NCBI GenBank assembly: GCA_963920635.1
Contig: OY987303.1
Location: 47,367,223 to 47,431,222, forward strand
From: Pseudeuparius sepicola
Lineage: Eukaryota > Arthropoda > Insecta > Coleoptera > Anthribidae
DNA length: 64,000 nt
Direction of reading: 5' to 3'
Below the pieces are notes generated by a model, which worked only from the letters and a program-made list of their open reading frames with translations, was not told the DNA's origin and ran no database searches. A program made the translations under genes and the position numbers. Positions 45,441 to 57,610 of the stretch are shown here, piece by piece; positions within the stretch are counted from its first letter, which is position 1, and the number at the start of each line of letters is the position of its first letter.

Positions 45441-45520
45441 TATTTTTCACGTGCGCCACATGACTATATAGGGCCCCTCATAAAAATAACGCCCATTCCA
45501 AATCCGCCACTGAGATAACC

Positions 45521-48019
45521 CAAGACATAATTCAAGAAAAAGCGATAAAGTGCAATTATGATGATTATTAATTATTATATTTTCGCTTTCTGAACTGTTC
45601 GACTGGCTGAGGCTGAATTGTCAATACCTGGTGACTCTAACTATAGGAGGATCCCTCATTTTCTGCAATTTATTTGTGATGTTCTTAGTCGATTTGTAAG
45701 TATCTTGAAATCGATTTTGTATTTGAATGACCGTTGATTTTTCTCAGGTTTTGCTCGGAGACTCAATTTTTCGCCAGTTTTGACACAAAGAGTAATGTTA
45801 CGTTCTTGTTGTCTGTTTTGAGTACTATTTTTATTGCATGTTTTTTGGTCAAAATAGTAATTTCATTTGCTTTTGTATCATTTTATTTCAGCTTGTCCGC
45901 ACGGAGTCACATTGAGAAACAGCCGTTCGACTCTCGCATTCCATCGTTTTTCAATCAGTAAGAACGTCCATGATGAATATTTATTGTCACAGTATACTAA
46001 ACACAAATGACAACTAAGCTGACAGTTATGACATTTTAACCATGGTTGACGTTTAATTTCAAAATCATATTATTCTTATTGAAAAACCCTTTTCTTTAGA
46101 TTTGCGTCAGGGAGAATTCCAGTGGAAAGCAGATTTGAAGGTGTATTTGTTCCCATCTCTACTATCTCAAGATTGCAGACTGGTCATTGTTCGAGAGTTC
46201 TATTAATATGATTCATACCGAAAGTCAATCAATTAGTGTTAGCATCCTATGAAAATAATTAAAGATGATGTGCTGCTGAGCTTCCATCTACGTAGACAAT
46301 GCAGCGTGCCTGCTAAGGATCCGAATAGGGCCAACAAAGAGCCGATCCACACTAACTGTCAAAGTGTCCGTTACACATTAATTCCTCAAAAAAGTTCTTT
46401 GTGTTCCGCGTGGTAGCGAAGAGCGACTGAATTTTTTTCTGTCGTAATTAAAGAGGTCGTAAGAATAAAACGCACGCCCATTATTATCGCAGTGAGCTTG
46501 CTGTAACACTTGTAATCATAAGGTAGAATTGATGAGTAACCATGGCCCACTCGAATTCCGTTCCTAATTACATGACAATACTCATACAAAATTTACACCA
46601 TATGAATCTTCAATAAGAAGATCACCGCGACAGGCAGCTCTTAAATTTGTAATTGCTATTATTACCTCACTGGATATTTTCAAGAATAAAATGTCTGGTT
46701 CTTGAGACCACGTGTTGCTAATTTGGGCATGACTAAACAATGTACAGACTTATTATTGTCTTGACTTGTGTGGAGCAGGATACCGATGCCCTCACACATC
46801 TTGCCTAACAATATAAAACAAACGACAACTTTCAGCAAGTGTAACAAAGTGGGGAGATGTTAGCTTTTACCCAGGAAGGAAAAATTATAAATGATCTAAT
46901 CGGCCTAAAATTTAGAACTTAATAGTTTTCGTAACTATATTGTACTTAAAAGTAAAGAAACAAACAGTTCTTCCGACAATCGTTATTATTTATTAGTTAT
47001 TAGTACAACTTTTTTTAATAAACCAAGCTTTTCTGCCAACGATTAGGACTGCAATTTAGTTTTGTAGTGTTAAATCTCTTCGGCTGGAACAACCCTACTG
47101 ACTTTCTGGTCTCTAACTCAAGTCTTCAATTAACGTGACGTCTCCTTGTCCGCCACCATACCCATTGTTTGTTATTTATTACATATAACACCGATTTTTT
47201 ATTACAAACCTTAGCCAAAAAGATTTGAGTGTGCCATTTTAGATGGACCTTCTATTATTAATTTTTCTTGCATATGTGTAATTTGTGATTCTCTCTAACC
47301 ATAGCCCAATTTATTCAATGGTCATTGAGAAACAAAAATTATAATTGACGTAAGTTTCGTGTTGATTACACACAGTATATCGCAGGATTAATTACTATTA
47401 TTATTAATAATAATATACTAATAATAACAATACGTCTTTATTTTAAACTCGGCGAAGTGCAGTAATTTGCTGTTTTCTAAACGAGCATAATATAATAATG
47501 TAACACATATAAATATAAAACCAAAAAAAGAAAAAATAGTAATAATAATACAAAATAAAACTAAAATAAAAATAAGATTTCGGAATTCATCACCCGATAT
47601 ATTCTAGGTATTGCGGAATCAACAATAAATAATAATTAAATGTTCTAATGGGCGCGGTGCAGTACGTACTACAAACTTGTTATTTTTGCTCTAAAAGTGA
47701 TGTGTAGTACCGATTCACATTGGGACTGATTATTTGTAGTGTCAATAGCAGATCACATGCCGGAGAAAAATTTTCAATCAAATCAAAAGGAAAGTATGAA
47801 TAGGAAAAGAAAAACTAATACTAATAATTTAATGCAATTATTACAAGAAAGATAAAGAACATGTTTTCGATGGCAGATTCTTAATGAGATAATTTTTAGG
47901 CACACTAGAAAAGCAGCAAGAGCAAGAAGAAAAAAAAACATTAAACTTATGCAGGCAATTGTTGATATTTTAAAAACAATTTTTAATTATTATCTGCTGC
48001 CGCCTTTTAAATAATAAAA
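45521..48019. other. Unassigned spacer
   Basis: No gene is recognised. ATT/TAA-rich simple sequence lies at about 47395-47440 and A-rich simple sequence at about 47515-47580. Short frames lack motifs. Confidence 0.4.
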
Positions 48020-48255
48020 GTTTATGTTTTATTTGCATTTAGTGATTTATTTTTAGTTTGTTTTAATCCTAGATTTTTGCTGATTTTTTTAGTTTATGTT
48101 TTATTTATAGATTTTTTGTGCTTTCTTTTTTAGTTTACATTTTATACACAATTTTCTTTGTTATTTTTAGTTTGTTTTATTCAGAGATCTTTTGTGATCT
48201 AGTTTTTTGTTTTCGTTTTATTTATAGATTTTTGTGATTTATTTTTAAGTCTGCC
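48020..48255. repeat. T-rich degenerate minisatellite
   Basis: Repeated pattern TTTAGTTTATGTTTTATTTATAGATTTTTTGTG with a period of roughly 55-65 bp over four units. Confidence 0.6.
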
Positions 48256-48356
48256 AACTTATGTCTGAATTCCTCAGCCAACCTCCATATCTATGTCGTC
48301 TTGGTATATACAAATGTTGTGTAGAAGCATGACATATGATACTTGGAAAATATACT

Positions 48357-48790
48357 TTATACGTTAACTAGTAATCCAAATGTTTGTTCAATTGTAACAC
48401 TTTTGGAGCTTAAATCCGTATTGAAATTCTTTTGTAGATTGTATTTTGTCGACCCCGAAAAAAGTTTTATGTGAAATATCTGATTTTTCCAATGTCTTGA
48501 ACACAGGACTTGACTGTCAAAAAATCCTGAAACATTATTTCTAAAAATCAAAACATAAAGTTCCAAGGAAGTTCCTTAAAAACTAACCCTGAAAATCATA
48601 TTCGAGTTTGGTAGTTACCTTGCAAAATAGCTGATCGGGTCAATAATAGGCTTTGGCATATAAATGTGCTTACAGTCAATGGCAACAATAACCCCTTTAA
48701 GGGAATTTCTTCCTCTTAAGCCATCAAAGCCTTTTACTGTATTTTTCATTGCTTCTGCATCAGGCCACTTTAAAAATCAGCTATACCTAG
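48357..48790 (-). pseudogene. PIF/Harbinger transposase remnant
   Basis: Reading leftward: FKWPDAEAMKNTVKGFDGLRG, then GVIVAIDCKHIYMPKP (first catalytic D, about 48690), a gap with a frame change, FFDSQVLCSRHW (second D, HDSxVL in the family) and SSKSVTIEQTFGLLVN (catalytic E). All three DDE positions are therefore visible, but the frame breaks at about 48570 and the C-terminus stops at 48357. No TIRs or MADF/Myb-type partner gene were seen nearby. Resembles HARBI1-like proteins. Confidence 0.75.
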
Positions 48791-49426
48791 GAAATTATCT
48801 TGATTGGAGACTTTCTATAAAAACTAAAAACACGAGAACCTGATACTGCAAACAAAGTTTCTGTAAATAGTTGATAATACATGATAATTATTATCTTAGA
48901 CTAACAACTATTCCTAATACAAACGAAGTTCTGGTTAGCCGAAAATGTCCTTGTTTTCCTGGTTTCATTCTCGATCTGCTATTATTTGCTGATATTTTGC
49001 ACAAATAATAATAGTAATGCACTTCTTTTGCCTAACGTATAGCCATTTTTAATGGATATAATATGCGAGGTAAATAATGGCCTTCTCAACCGAGGTGTAT
49101 ATAGAATTTTTTTTTACTACTAACATTGAAATATTGCCATATTTTAGTAATTTCTCGCTTTTTTAAAATACTTCAAAATATCAAGTAGCCTGGGAGTTCA
49201 GTTGTCAAGCTGATCAAATGACACTAATTTTTAAATGTCACATTGAAAATTTTTCATTATTTACCTAGGTATTTTTTTATTATCATTATTTACCTAGGTA
49301 GAGAAATATTACTTCTCATTAGAGGAATGAGGTAAATAATGGTGATTTCTCAGGTTAGTAGTAAAAAAATAATTTTATTGCGCTCTTCAGTAAATTCTGA
49401 ACAATTTTCGTTAAGAATTTTTTGCT
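48791..49426. other. Unassigned spacer
   Basis: A short direct repeat ATTATTTACCTAGGTA occurs at about 49257 and 49286. No gene recognised. Confidence 0.5.
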
Positions 49427-49714
49427 CTAGCTCTTCAAATAGAGGTGAAACTCCACTTCCCGCATGCAATGAGAATTTACTTCCGACCAATAGTGCATAT
49501 TGTGCAAATTCACTGGGCCACATCTAGTAAAAGTTGCTTCATCAGTCCATAAAATTTGAGAGAGGAATTGACGGTTTTCGTTGATCATACCCCCCATATA
49601 ATGACAGTAATCCAGTCTCCTATCAAAATCAGTATCTGACATGGCCTGGCTGTATATCAGTTTTATGGTCTCAAAAAATTTGTGGCGGACACTCTGCCGT
49701 GATTTTCCGTTCAA
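49427..49714 (-). pseudogene. Mariner/DD41D-type transposase middle fragment
   Basis: The minus strand reads RRLDYCHYMGGMINENRQFL, ILWTDEATFTRCGPVNLHN (first catalytic D) and HYWSEVNSHCMREVE. This is the region around the first catalytic aspartate in the group that reads FTDEAGFSRDG in the 58.7-60.9 kb element. The remaining domains are missing and no TIRs were found. Confidence 0.8.
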
Positions 49715-50175
49715 AATGCGACGAATATATATAATAACTGAAATATGAAGTACATATCCTCTTAACCGGCGGTGTCATCAGTGGAATGCCATTTTCTTTG
49801 TTCCCGTGAATATACCTGGATTCAACATGGAGCATAACCTGATGTCATGATAACATTTCAAAATTTGTTTATTAGTGACAAGGCCAGAGAAGAGTTGTTA
49901 AAAATATTAGCCTTGTTTATGGATACTCTAATTGGCCAATTTCTGACACTGTTATAAGGACATGACAGAAATTACAGTAGATGCAGTGGGACACATTTTG
50001 CAAAAAATGTTGTCCAGGTGTTTTTTCGGTACATTTTAATAGAATGACTGAGCCACTTTAATTTTTGGGGCCATCTGTTGCTTGTATCCAATATTGCAAG
50101 TCGGCAAGGGAGTTATCTCCAGTTCGTTTGGGGCCATCCTGAAATGTTGCGGCATCGAAGTGACTTCTATTATAA
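49715..50175. other. Unassigned spacer before the TAA tract
   Basis: No gene is recognised. A minus-strand frame at 50058-50288 reads through the TAA tract as polytyrosine and is an artefact. Confidence 0.5.
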
Positions 50176-50200
50176 TAGTAATAATAATAATAATAATAAT
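50176..50200. repeat. TAA microsatellite, insertion site of retrotransposon copy 1
   Basis: About eight TAA units directly abut the 5' end of the first retrotransposon copy. Confidence 0.9.
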
Positions 50201-53200
50201 GCGCAGGGGGGTCTGACCTGTGAGAGAGGCAGCCAGCGTTCACAGAGGCGGGATTACAACGACGACGCATGAAATGGACTGTGTCCATGAATGAATCGAT
50301 TATGCGTATTTTTTACAGGGTGACAAACTTAGGACAAGAGATGATCGGCTACCGACAACAACTGCATGCCGAGTTCTGCAGGGAGTTTCCACACATGCAA
50401 GTGTCTGAACAAAGAGTGTCAGATCAGTATCGAACTATTCTAAGAAATAACCGAATTCCAGAAACGCAACTTAACGCTATCAAACGGGAAGTTGAGCTAG
50501 AGATCCACGGCGAACACATAGACATAGATGACAACAACAACAATGGGGAACTTCAAGCGCCTGGACAACAACTAGAAGCCGAAACGGTAGAACCAACAAC
50601 CGAGAATCTGGAATCGGTTAACGAAGAACATTTTGAAGGCTTAAACGCACATATGAGACAGGCAGTATTGCGATACGAAGGCACAGACCCACTGAGCAGG
50701 CCACCGCTACCAAGATTAAATTCTTCCAGGAAACTTGCGATCGTGCTCGATCTTATGAACACACGAATTTTACCAAACTATGTTTCAGTGACACCAACAT
50801 TAGAACGTATGCACATGTTAATCTACTGTGCCGCAACGGCAGTCACCACTGTAATGGGTGCCAAGATCCGAACGGCCCAAGAGTTGAATTGTGCAAGACC
50901 AGAACCACGAATGGCTCAATGGGAAATGCGACTAAATCGGAAGATCGAGAGTCTCCGTAAAGACATAGGACAAATGACGGAATATATCAGAGGAGTTAGA
51001 ACTAGAAGGATCCAGAGAGCGGTGCAGGCAATAATGAGCCGCACCCAAATGCATTCTCGGCATGACCCCGCGAACATCACTGCTCAACAATGTCTTGACA
51101 CATTAAAACAAAAACTTTCTGTTTTCGCAGGGCGTCTGAGGAGATACAAGGCTAGTAACAACAGGAAACGAGACAACAAACTCTTTGAACGATCAGAAAA
51201 GGGTTTCTACCGTGCTTTTAATTCTAGCGCCGATGCCACAAATGCGAGTCACCCTAGCAGAGAACAGGTCGACGGTTTCTGGAGAAATCAACTTGCCACA
51301 CCAGGTCCATACAATGTCAGTGCAAGCTGGATCAGCGAAGAACGCGAGATGGGCCGGAACTATAGCCAGATGCAACACGAGCAATTCACAACCGCTGAGG
51401 TCTCCGATGTCATCAAGAATTCCCACAACTGGAAGGCACCAGGTCCAGATCATCTCCAAAACTATTGGATTAAGAAGTTGTGGTGCACGCATGAACAGAT
51501 AACTACCTTAATTAATGAAGTCTTGCTCGATCCTCTGAAAATGCCATTGTTTCTTACACAGGGTGCAACCTACCTGTTACCAAAAGACCAGCGGAATACG
51601 GATAACCCTGCCAAGTACCGCCCAATAACCTGCTTGCCTACGCTGTACAAGATAATCACATCTTGCCTTACGCAGCGAATATATGCTCACTGCGAGCGGA
51701 ACAACATCATTGCAGTGCAGCAGAAGGGCTGCTCGAAGGGCGCAATGGGATGCAAAGAGCAACTCACATAGACTCTGTCATCTGCAACCAGGCTCATTCC
51801 AAGCAACGAAACCTCCACATGGCTTATGTGGACTACAAAAAAGCATTTGATTCCGTACCTCACGACTGGCTCACAGGTATCTTAAAGCTGTATAAAATAG
51901 ATCATCATACAGTTTCCTTTTTAGAACACGTTATGACAACCTAGCGCACTAAGATACAACTCAGAACCGCAGACAGTAACATCGAGACCGACACAATCAA
52001 CATCCGAAGAGGGATTTTCCAAGGAGATTCACTCAGTCCACTGTGGTTCTGCATGGCGATGAACCCTCTATCACATCGGTTGAACTCTACAAAATATGGC
52101 TTCGCTATCAAAAGCAACAACGCAGAAGCGATCAAGTTGAATCACCTATTATATATGGATGATTTAAAACTGATCGCAGCAACCAAAAACCAACTAACGC
52201 AAATGCTTAAAATTGTAGAGGAGTTCTCCAGGGACATCGGAATGCTGTTTGGACTGGACAAGTGCCGTACCCTTAATATCATCCGGGGAAAGCTCGAACA
52301 AAGCGCACACGAGATGCAGGACGGCCAGGAGATCGAAGCAATGAGCAAGGGAGATACATACAAGTATCTCGGGATGAAACAAGCTCAAAGGATAGACCAT
52401 CGAACAATGAAGACTGATTTAACGAATGAATTCATCAAGAGAGTAAGAGTAAGTGAATGAATTCATCAAGAGAGTAAGAGTAAGTAAGTGCGAACTGATC
52501 TTAACAGCAGGAATTTGTTTAAGGCCCTGAACACGTATGCGTGCTCTGTACTCAGCTATTCGTTCGGAATAGTGAATTGGACCAACACGGACATCAACAA
52601 CCTGCAACGAAAAGTTAGGACACTACTGACGAAAGCTCATAAACATCATCCCCGTAGCGCCGTAGAAAGAACAACTCTGCCACGTCAACTAGGAGGAAGA
52701 GGATTGGCAGATCTCAGCAAGCAATTGGACCAACAAATATTAAATCTGCGTAATTATTTCTACAGGCAGGCCAACAGCTCCACACTACATAGGGCTATAT
52801 GCGGAGCAGACGTCTCAACACCGCTACGTCTGACGGAACACGAGCGTCAAAATCACCACCGAACCGACAACGATAAACTACAGAGGTGGTTGGGGAAGCC
52901 GCTGCACGGGAGGCATCCTAATGAGGTTAACCAGGAACATGTCGACAAGTTAGCGTCGAACTATTGGCTGACCTCGGGACGAATGTTCCCGGAGACGGAA
53001 GGCTTCCTACTGGCCATACAAGATCAGGTTATACCAACTCGCAACTACCTAAAATTCATTGTAGGAGATGCATCGGTAGTGGATGACAGATGCAGATACG
53101 GGTGCCCAACTTCAGAAACAATCCAGCACATAACAGGAGGATGTCAGATGTTCGCATCAACGGAATATAAGGAACGACACGATTCGGTTGCCAAGATCTT

Positions 53201-53817
53201 GCACCAGGAACTGGCGGAAAAGCTGCTGCTTGTGCAGGCAGAGAGGGTCCCATATTACAACTACACACCTGAGCCTGTTCTTGAGAACAGCAACTACAAG
53301 ATGTACTGGGATCGTACAGTTCTGACAGATCAACGAGTTGCCCATAACAGACCGGACCTTATAATAGTTGATAAAATTTCTAGGCAGACAACTCTGATTG
53401 ATGTGGCCATCCCGAACAACAACAACCTGCGTGTGAAGCAAGTCGAGAAGATCGCGAAGTACAGAGATTTAGAAGAACGAATTAGAAGGCAATGGGAAAT
53501 GGAGAACGTCCAGACGATTCCAATTATCGTGTCAACAACTGGTGTTATACCAAAAAGTTTGCTGAGAAACATAAAAGAGCTGGGTCTAACTGATAGTCTT
53601 TACAGGTCCATGCAGAAAGCGGTACTACTTGCGACAGCCCGAACCGTCAGAAAATTCATGGGGAATGCAGGATCATCCAACAACATCAATGTCACCTAGG
53701 GCCCGATAACATGGCAAGGGTCTCGTCCGAGCCAGATCCTTTTGGTATCCGGGATACCCGGGATCTGAGTGAATGTTCCCCGTAGAGGGAGTGCGAATGC
53801 CTTTTGGCTAAGTCGAG
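50201..53817 (+). mobile_element. R4/Dong-type non-LTR retrotransposon, copy 1
   Basis: About 3.6 kb, TAA tract on both sides (50176-50200; ATAATAATAAC at 53818-53828). Its sequence runs parallel to 53829-57489 with high identity. The 5' leader is shorter than in copy 2, starting GCGCAGGGGGGTCTG; homology begins at AGCCAGCGTTCAC. The 3' end is ...CTTTTGGCTAAGTCGA. TAA targeting and the single ORF with C-terminal restriction-like endonuclease fit the R4/Dong group. Confidence 0.88.
50269..53699 (+). pseudogene. RLE-type retrotransposon polyprotein, copy 1
   Basis: Start ATG at 50269, followed by KWTVSMNESIMRIFYRVTNL, a Myb/SANT-like N-terminal DNA-binding region (residues about 1-80). A linker and the RT follow: NWKAPGPDHLQNYW, YRPITCLPTLYKI, YVDYKKAFDSVPHDW (motif A), RGIFQGDSLSPLWF and YMDDLKL (about 52151-52171). 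The C-terminus has the CCHC knuckle CRYGC...HITGGC (about 53092-53146) and the endonuclease motif RPD-X14-D. Lesions relative to copy 2: a one-base deletion near 51767, a TAG at about 51942 where copy 2 has TGG, and a roughly 30-bp duplication at 52437-52495. Not functional. Confidence 0.9.
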
Positions 53818-53828
53818 ATAATAATAAC

Positions 53829-56800
53829 ATGGGAGCCAAACGAGAACTAGGGTTCCACCCACCGAAGGTGCTGCGCGGGAACTTCAGCCAGCGTTCACTC
53901 AGGCGGGATTACAACGACGACGCATGAAATGGACTGGGTCCATGAATGAATCGATAATGCGTATTTTTTACAGGGTGACACACTTAGGACAAGGGATGAT
54001 CGGCTACCGACAACAACTGCATGCCGAGTTCTGCAGGGAGTTTCCACACATGCAAGTGTCTGAACAAAGAGTGTCAGATCAGTATCGAACTATTCTAAGA
54101 AATAACCGAATTCCAGAAACGCGACTTAACGCTATAAAACGGGAAGTTGAGCTAGAGATCCATGGCGAACACATAGACATAGACAACAACAACAACGGGG
54201 AAATTCAAGTGCCTGGACCACAACAAGAAGCCGGAACGGCAGAGCGAACAACTGAGAATCGGGAAATTCAAGTGCCTGGACCACAACAAGAAGCCGAGAC
54301 GACGGGACGAACAACTGAGAATCGGGAATCAGTTAACGGAGAACACTTTGAAAGCCTGGACACACAGCTGAGAAGGGCGGTATTGCGATACGAAGGCACA
54401 GACCCACTGAGCAGACCACCGCTACCAAGATTGAATTCTTCCAGGAAGCTTGCAATCATGCTCGATATTATGAACACCAGAATTTTACCCAACTATGTTT
54501 CAGTAACACCCACATTAGAACATATGCACATGTTAATCTACTGTGCCGCAACGGCCATCATCACTGCAATGGGAGCCAAGATCCGGACGGCTCAAGAGTT
54601 AAATCGTGCAAGACCAGAACCACGAATGGCTCAATGGGAGATGCGACTAAATCGGAAGATCGAGAGTCTCCGTAAAGACATAGGACAAGTAACGGAATAT
54701 ATCAGAGGAGTTAGAACTAGAAAGATCCAGAGGGCGGTGCAGGCAATAATGAGCCGCACCCAAATGCATTCTCAGCGTGACCCCGCGAACATCACTGCTC
54801 AACAATGTCTTGATACATTAAAACAAAAACTTTCTGTTTTCGCAGGGCGTCTGAGGAGATACAAGGCTAGTAACAACAGGAAACGAGACAACAAACTTTT
54901 TGACCGATCAGAAAAAGTTTTCTACCGTACTTTGAATTCTAGCGCCGATGCCACAAATACGAGTTACCCTAGCAGAGAACAGGTCGACGGTTTCTGGAGA
55001 AATCAGCTTGCCACACCAGGTCCACGCAATGTCAGTGCAAGCTGGATCAGTGAAGAACGCGAGATGGGCCGGAACTATAGCCAGATGCAACACGAGCAAT
55101 TCACAACCGATGAGGTCTCCAATGTCATCAAGAATTCCCACAACTGGAAGGCACCAGGTCCAGATCATCTCCAAAATTATTGGATTAAGAAGTTGTGGTG
55201 CACGCATGAACAAATAACTACCTTAATTAATGAAGTCTTGCTCGATCCTCTGAAAATGCCATTGTTTCTTACACAGGGTGCCACCTACTTGTTACCAAAA
55301 GACCAGCGGAATACGGATAACCCTGCCAAGTACCGCCCAATAACCTGCTTGCCTACGCTGTACAAGATAATCACTTCTTGCCTTACGCAGCGAATATATA
55401 TGTATATGTATATATATATATGCAGCAGAAGGGCTGCGCGAAGGGCGCAATAGGATGCAAAGAGCAACTCATCATAGACTCTGTCATCTGCAACCAGGCT
55501 CATTCCAAGCAACGAAACCTCTACATGGCTTATGTGGACTACAAAAAAGCATTTGATTCCGTACCTCACGACTGGCTAACAGGTATCTTAAAGCTGTATA
55601 AAATAGATCATCATACAGTTTCCTTTTTAGAACACGTTATGACAACCTGGCGCACTAAGATACAACTCAGAACCGCAAGCAGCAACATCGAGACCGACAC
55701 AATCAACATCCGAAGAGGGATTTTCCAAGGAGATTCACTCAGTCCACTGTGGTTCTGCATGGCGATGAACCCTCTATCACATCGGTTGAACTCTACAAAA
55801 TACGGCTTCACTATCAAAAGCAACAACGCAGAAGCGATCAAGTTGAATCACCTATTATATATGGATGATTTAAAACTGATGGCCGCAACCAAAAACCAAC
55901 TAACGCAAATGCTTAAAATTGTAGAGGAGTTCTCCAGGGACATCGGAATGCAGTTTGGACTGGACAAGTGCCGCACCCTTAACATCGTCCGGGGAAGGCT
56001 CGAACAGGGCGCACACGAGATGCAGGACGGCCAGGAGATCGAAGCAATGAGCATGGGAGATACATACAAGTATCTCGGGATGAAACAAGCTCAAAGGATA
56101 GACCATCGAACAATGAAGATCGATTTAAGGAATGAATTCATCAAGAGAGTAAGACAAGTAGTGCGAACTGATCTTAACAGCAGGAATTTGTTTAAGGCCC
56201 TGAACACGTATGCGTGCTCTGTACTCAGCTATTCGTTTGGAATAGTGAATTGGACCAACACGGACATCAACAACCTGCAGCGAAAAGTTAGGACACTACT
56301 GACAAAAGCTCATAAACATCATCCCCGTAGCGCCGTAGAAAGAACTACTCTGCCACGTCAACTAGGAGGAAGCGGATTGGCAGACCTCAGCAAGCAATTG
56401 GACCAACAAATAATAAATCTGCGTAATTATTTCCAGAGACAGGCCAACAGCTCCACACTACATAAAGCTATATGCGGAGCAGACGTCTCAACACCGCTAC
56501 GTCTGACGGAACACGAGCATCAAAATCACCACCGAACCGACAACGATACACTACAGAGGTGGTTGGAGAAGCCGCTGCACGGGAGGCATCCTAATGAGGT
56601 CAACCAGGAACATGTCGACAAGTTAGCGTCGAACTACTGGCTGACCTCGGGAAGAATGTTCCCCGAGACGGAAGGCTTCTTACTGGCCATACAAGATCAG
56701 GTTATACCAACTCGCAACTACCTAAAATTCATTGTAGGAGATGCATCGGTAGTGGATGACAGATGCAGATACGGGTGCCCAACTTCAGAAACAATCCAGC

Positions 56801-57489
56801 ACATAACAGGAGGATGTCAGATGTTCGCATCAACGGAATATAAGGAACGACACGATTCGGTTGCCAAGATCTTGCACCAGGAACTGGGGGAAAAACTGCT
56901 GCTTGTGCAGGCAGAGAGGGTCCCTTATTACAGCTACACACCGGAGCCTGTTCTTGAGAACAGCAACTACAAGATGTACTGGGATCGTACAGTTCTGACA
57001 GATCAACGAGTTGCCCATAACAGACCGGACCTTATAATAGTTGATAAAATTTCTAGGAAGACAACTCTGATTGATGTGGCCATCCCGAACAACAACAACC
57101 TGCGTGTGAAGCAAGTCGAGAAGATCGCGAAGTACAGAGACTTAGAAGAACGAATTAGAAGGCAATGGGAAATGGAAAACGTCAAGACGATTCCAATTAT
57201 CGTGTCAACAACTGGTGTTATACCAAAAAGTTTGCTGAGAAACATAAAAGAGCTGGGTCTAACTGATAGTCTTTACAGGTCCATGCAGAAAGCGGTACTA
57301 CTTGCGACAGCCCGAACCGTCAGGAAATTCATGGGGAATGCAGGAACGTCCGACAACATCAATGTCATCTAAGGCCCGATAGCATGGCAAGGGTCTCGTC
57401 CGAGCCAGATCCTTATGGTATCCGGGATACCCGGGATCTGAGTGAATGTTCCCCGTAGAGGGAGTGCGAATGCCTTTTGGCTAAGTCGA
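53829..57489 (+). mobile_element. R4/Dong-type non-LTR retrotransposon, copy 2
   Basis: Head-to-tail with copy 1, separated only by ATAATAATAAC. The 5' leader is longer (GGGAGCCAAACGAGAACTAG...). The right side abuts a TAA tract (57489-57508). An extra duplicated block of about 60 bp (GAAATTCAAGTGCCTGGACC twice, at 54201 and 54264) lengthens its N-terminal linker. Confidence 0.88.
53924..57372 (+). pseudogene. RLE-type retrotransposon polyprotein, copy 2
   Basis: Same domain order as copy 1. The first frame (53924-55453) has the Myb-like N-terminus and RT blocks up to YRPITCLPTLYKI. The second (55378-57372) has motif A, YMDD at its residues 161-164, the CCHC knuckle starting at residue 463 and RPD at 549-551 followed 14 residues later by D. 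The only gross lesion is at 55390-55422, where a TA/TGTA microsatellite replaces 32 bp of copy 1 by 22 bp and shifts the frame. Apart from this the long 664-codon frame is open, so the copy is young. Confidence 0.9.
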
Positions 57490-57508
57490 TAATAATAATA
57501 ATAATAAT
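57489..57508. repeat. TAA microsatellite at the 3' end of copy 2
   Basis: Six to seven TAA units, shared with the adjacent unidentified tail. Confidence 0.9.
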
Positions 57509-57610
57509 TCTCACCCTCACAATACTCCAAACTAGGAGTATTCCAGAAGCAACTAAATGCTTGTGCGGGTTAGGGAAAAATACTATTATTTTGTCTTCGT
57601 TGCCATTTGC
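57508..57610 (-). mobile_element. Tail of an unidentified TAA-abutting element, second copy
   Basis: TTCTCACCCTCACAATACTC and the following about 95 bp match 32315-32410 at roughly 85-90 percent. On the minus strand it would end at the same TAA tract in which the R4/Dong-type copy ends, tail to tail. Confidence 0.6.

Larger units (their letters stand above)
40310..45512 (+). mobile_element. hAT transposon, 5.2 kb, loaded with nested insertions
   Basis: CAGAGGCGGATTTACCAATGGG at the left mirrors CCCATTCCAAATCCGCCACTG at the right, with an exact 8-bp target duplication AGATAACC (40302-40309 and 45513-45520). A strong hairpin CGGGGCCCCC / GGGGGCCCCG lies just inside the left end at 40349-40375. 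The interior holds a hAT dimerisation domain, a foldback (41184-41886), a hairpin MITE (42294-42402) and a DIRS element (42403 to about 45060). This is the clearest nest in the window. Confidence 0.92.

Noticed and set aside
50058..50288. Minus-strand frame with a run of tyrosines
   Set aside because: Created by reading the TAA microsatellite in reverse; crosses the retrotransposon boundary.
53829..57489. R2 element in 28S rDNA
   Set aside because: Domain plan is R2-like, but the flanks are TAA microsatellite, not 28S sequence.
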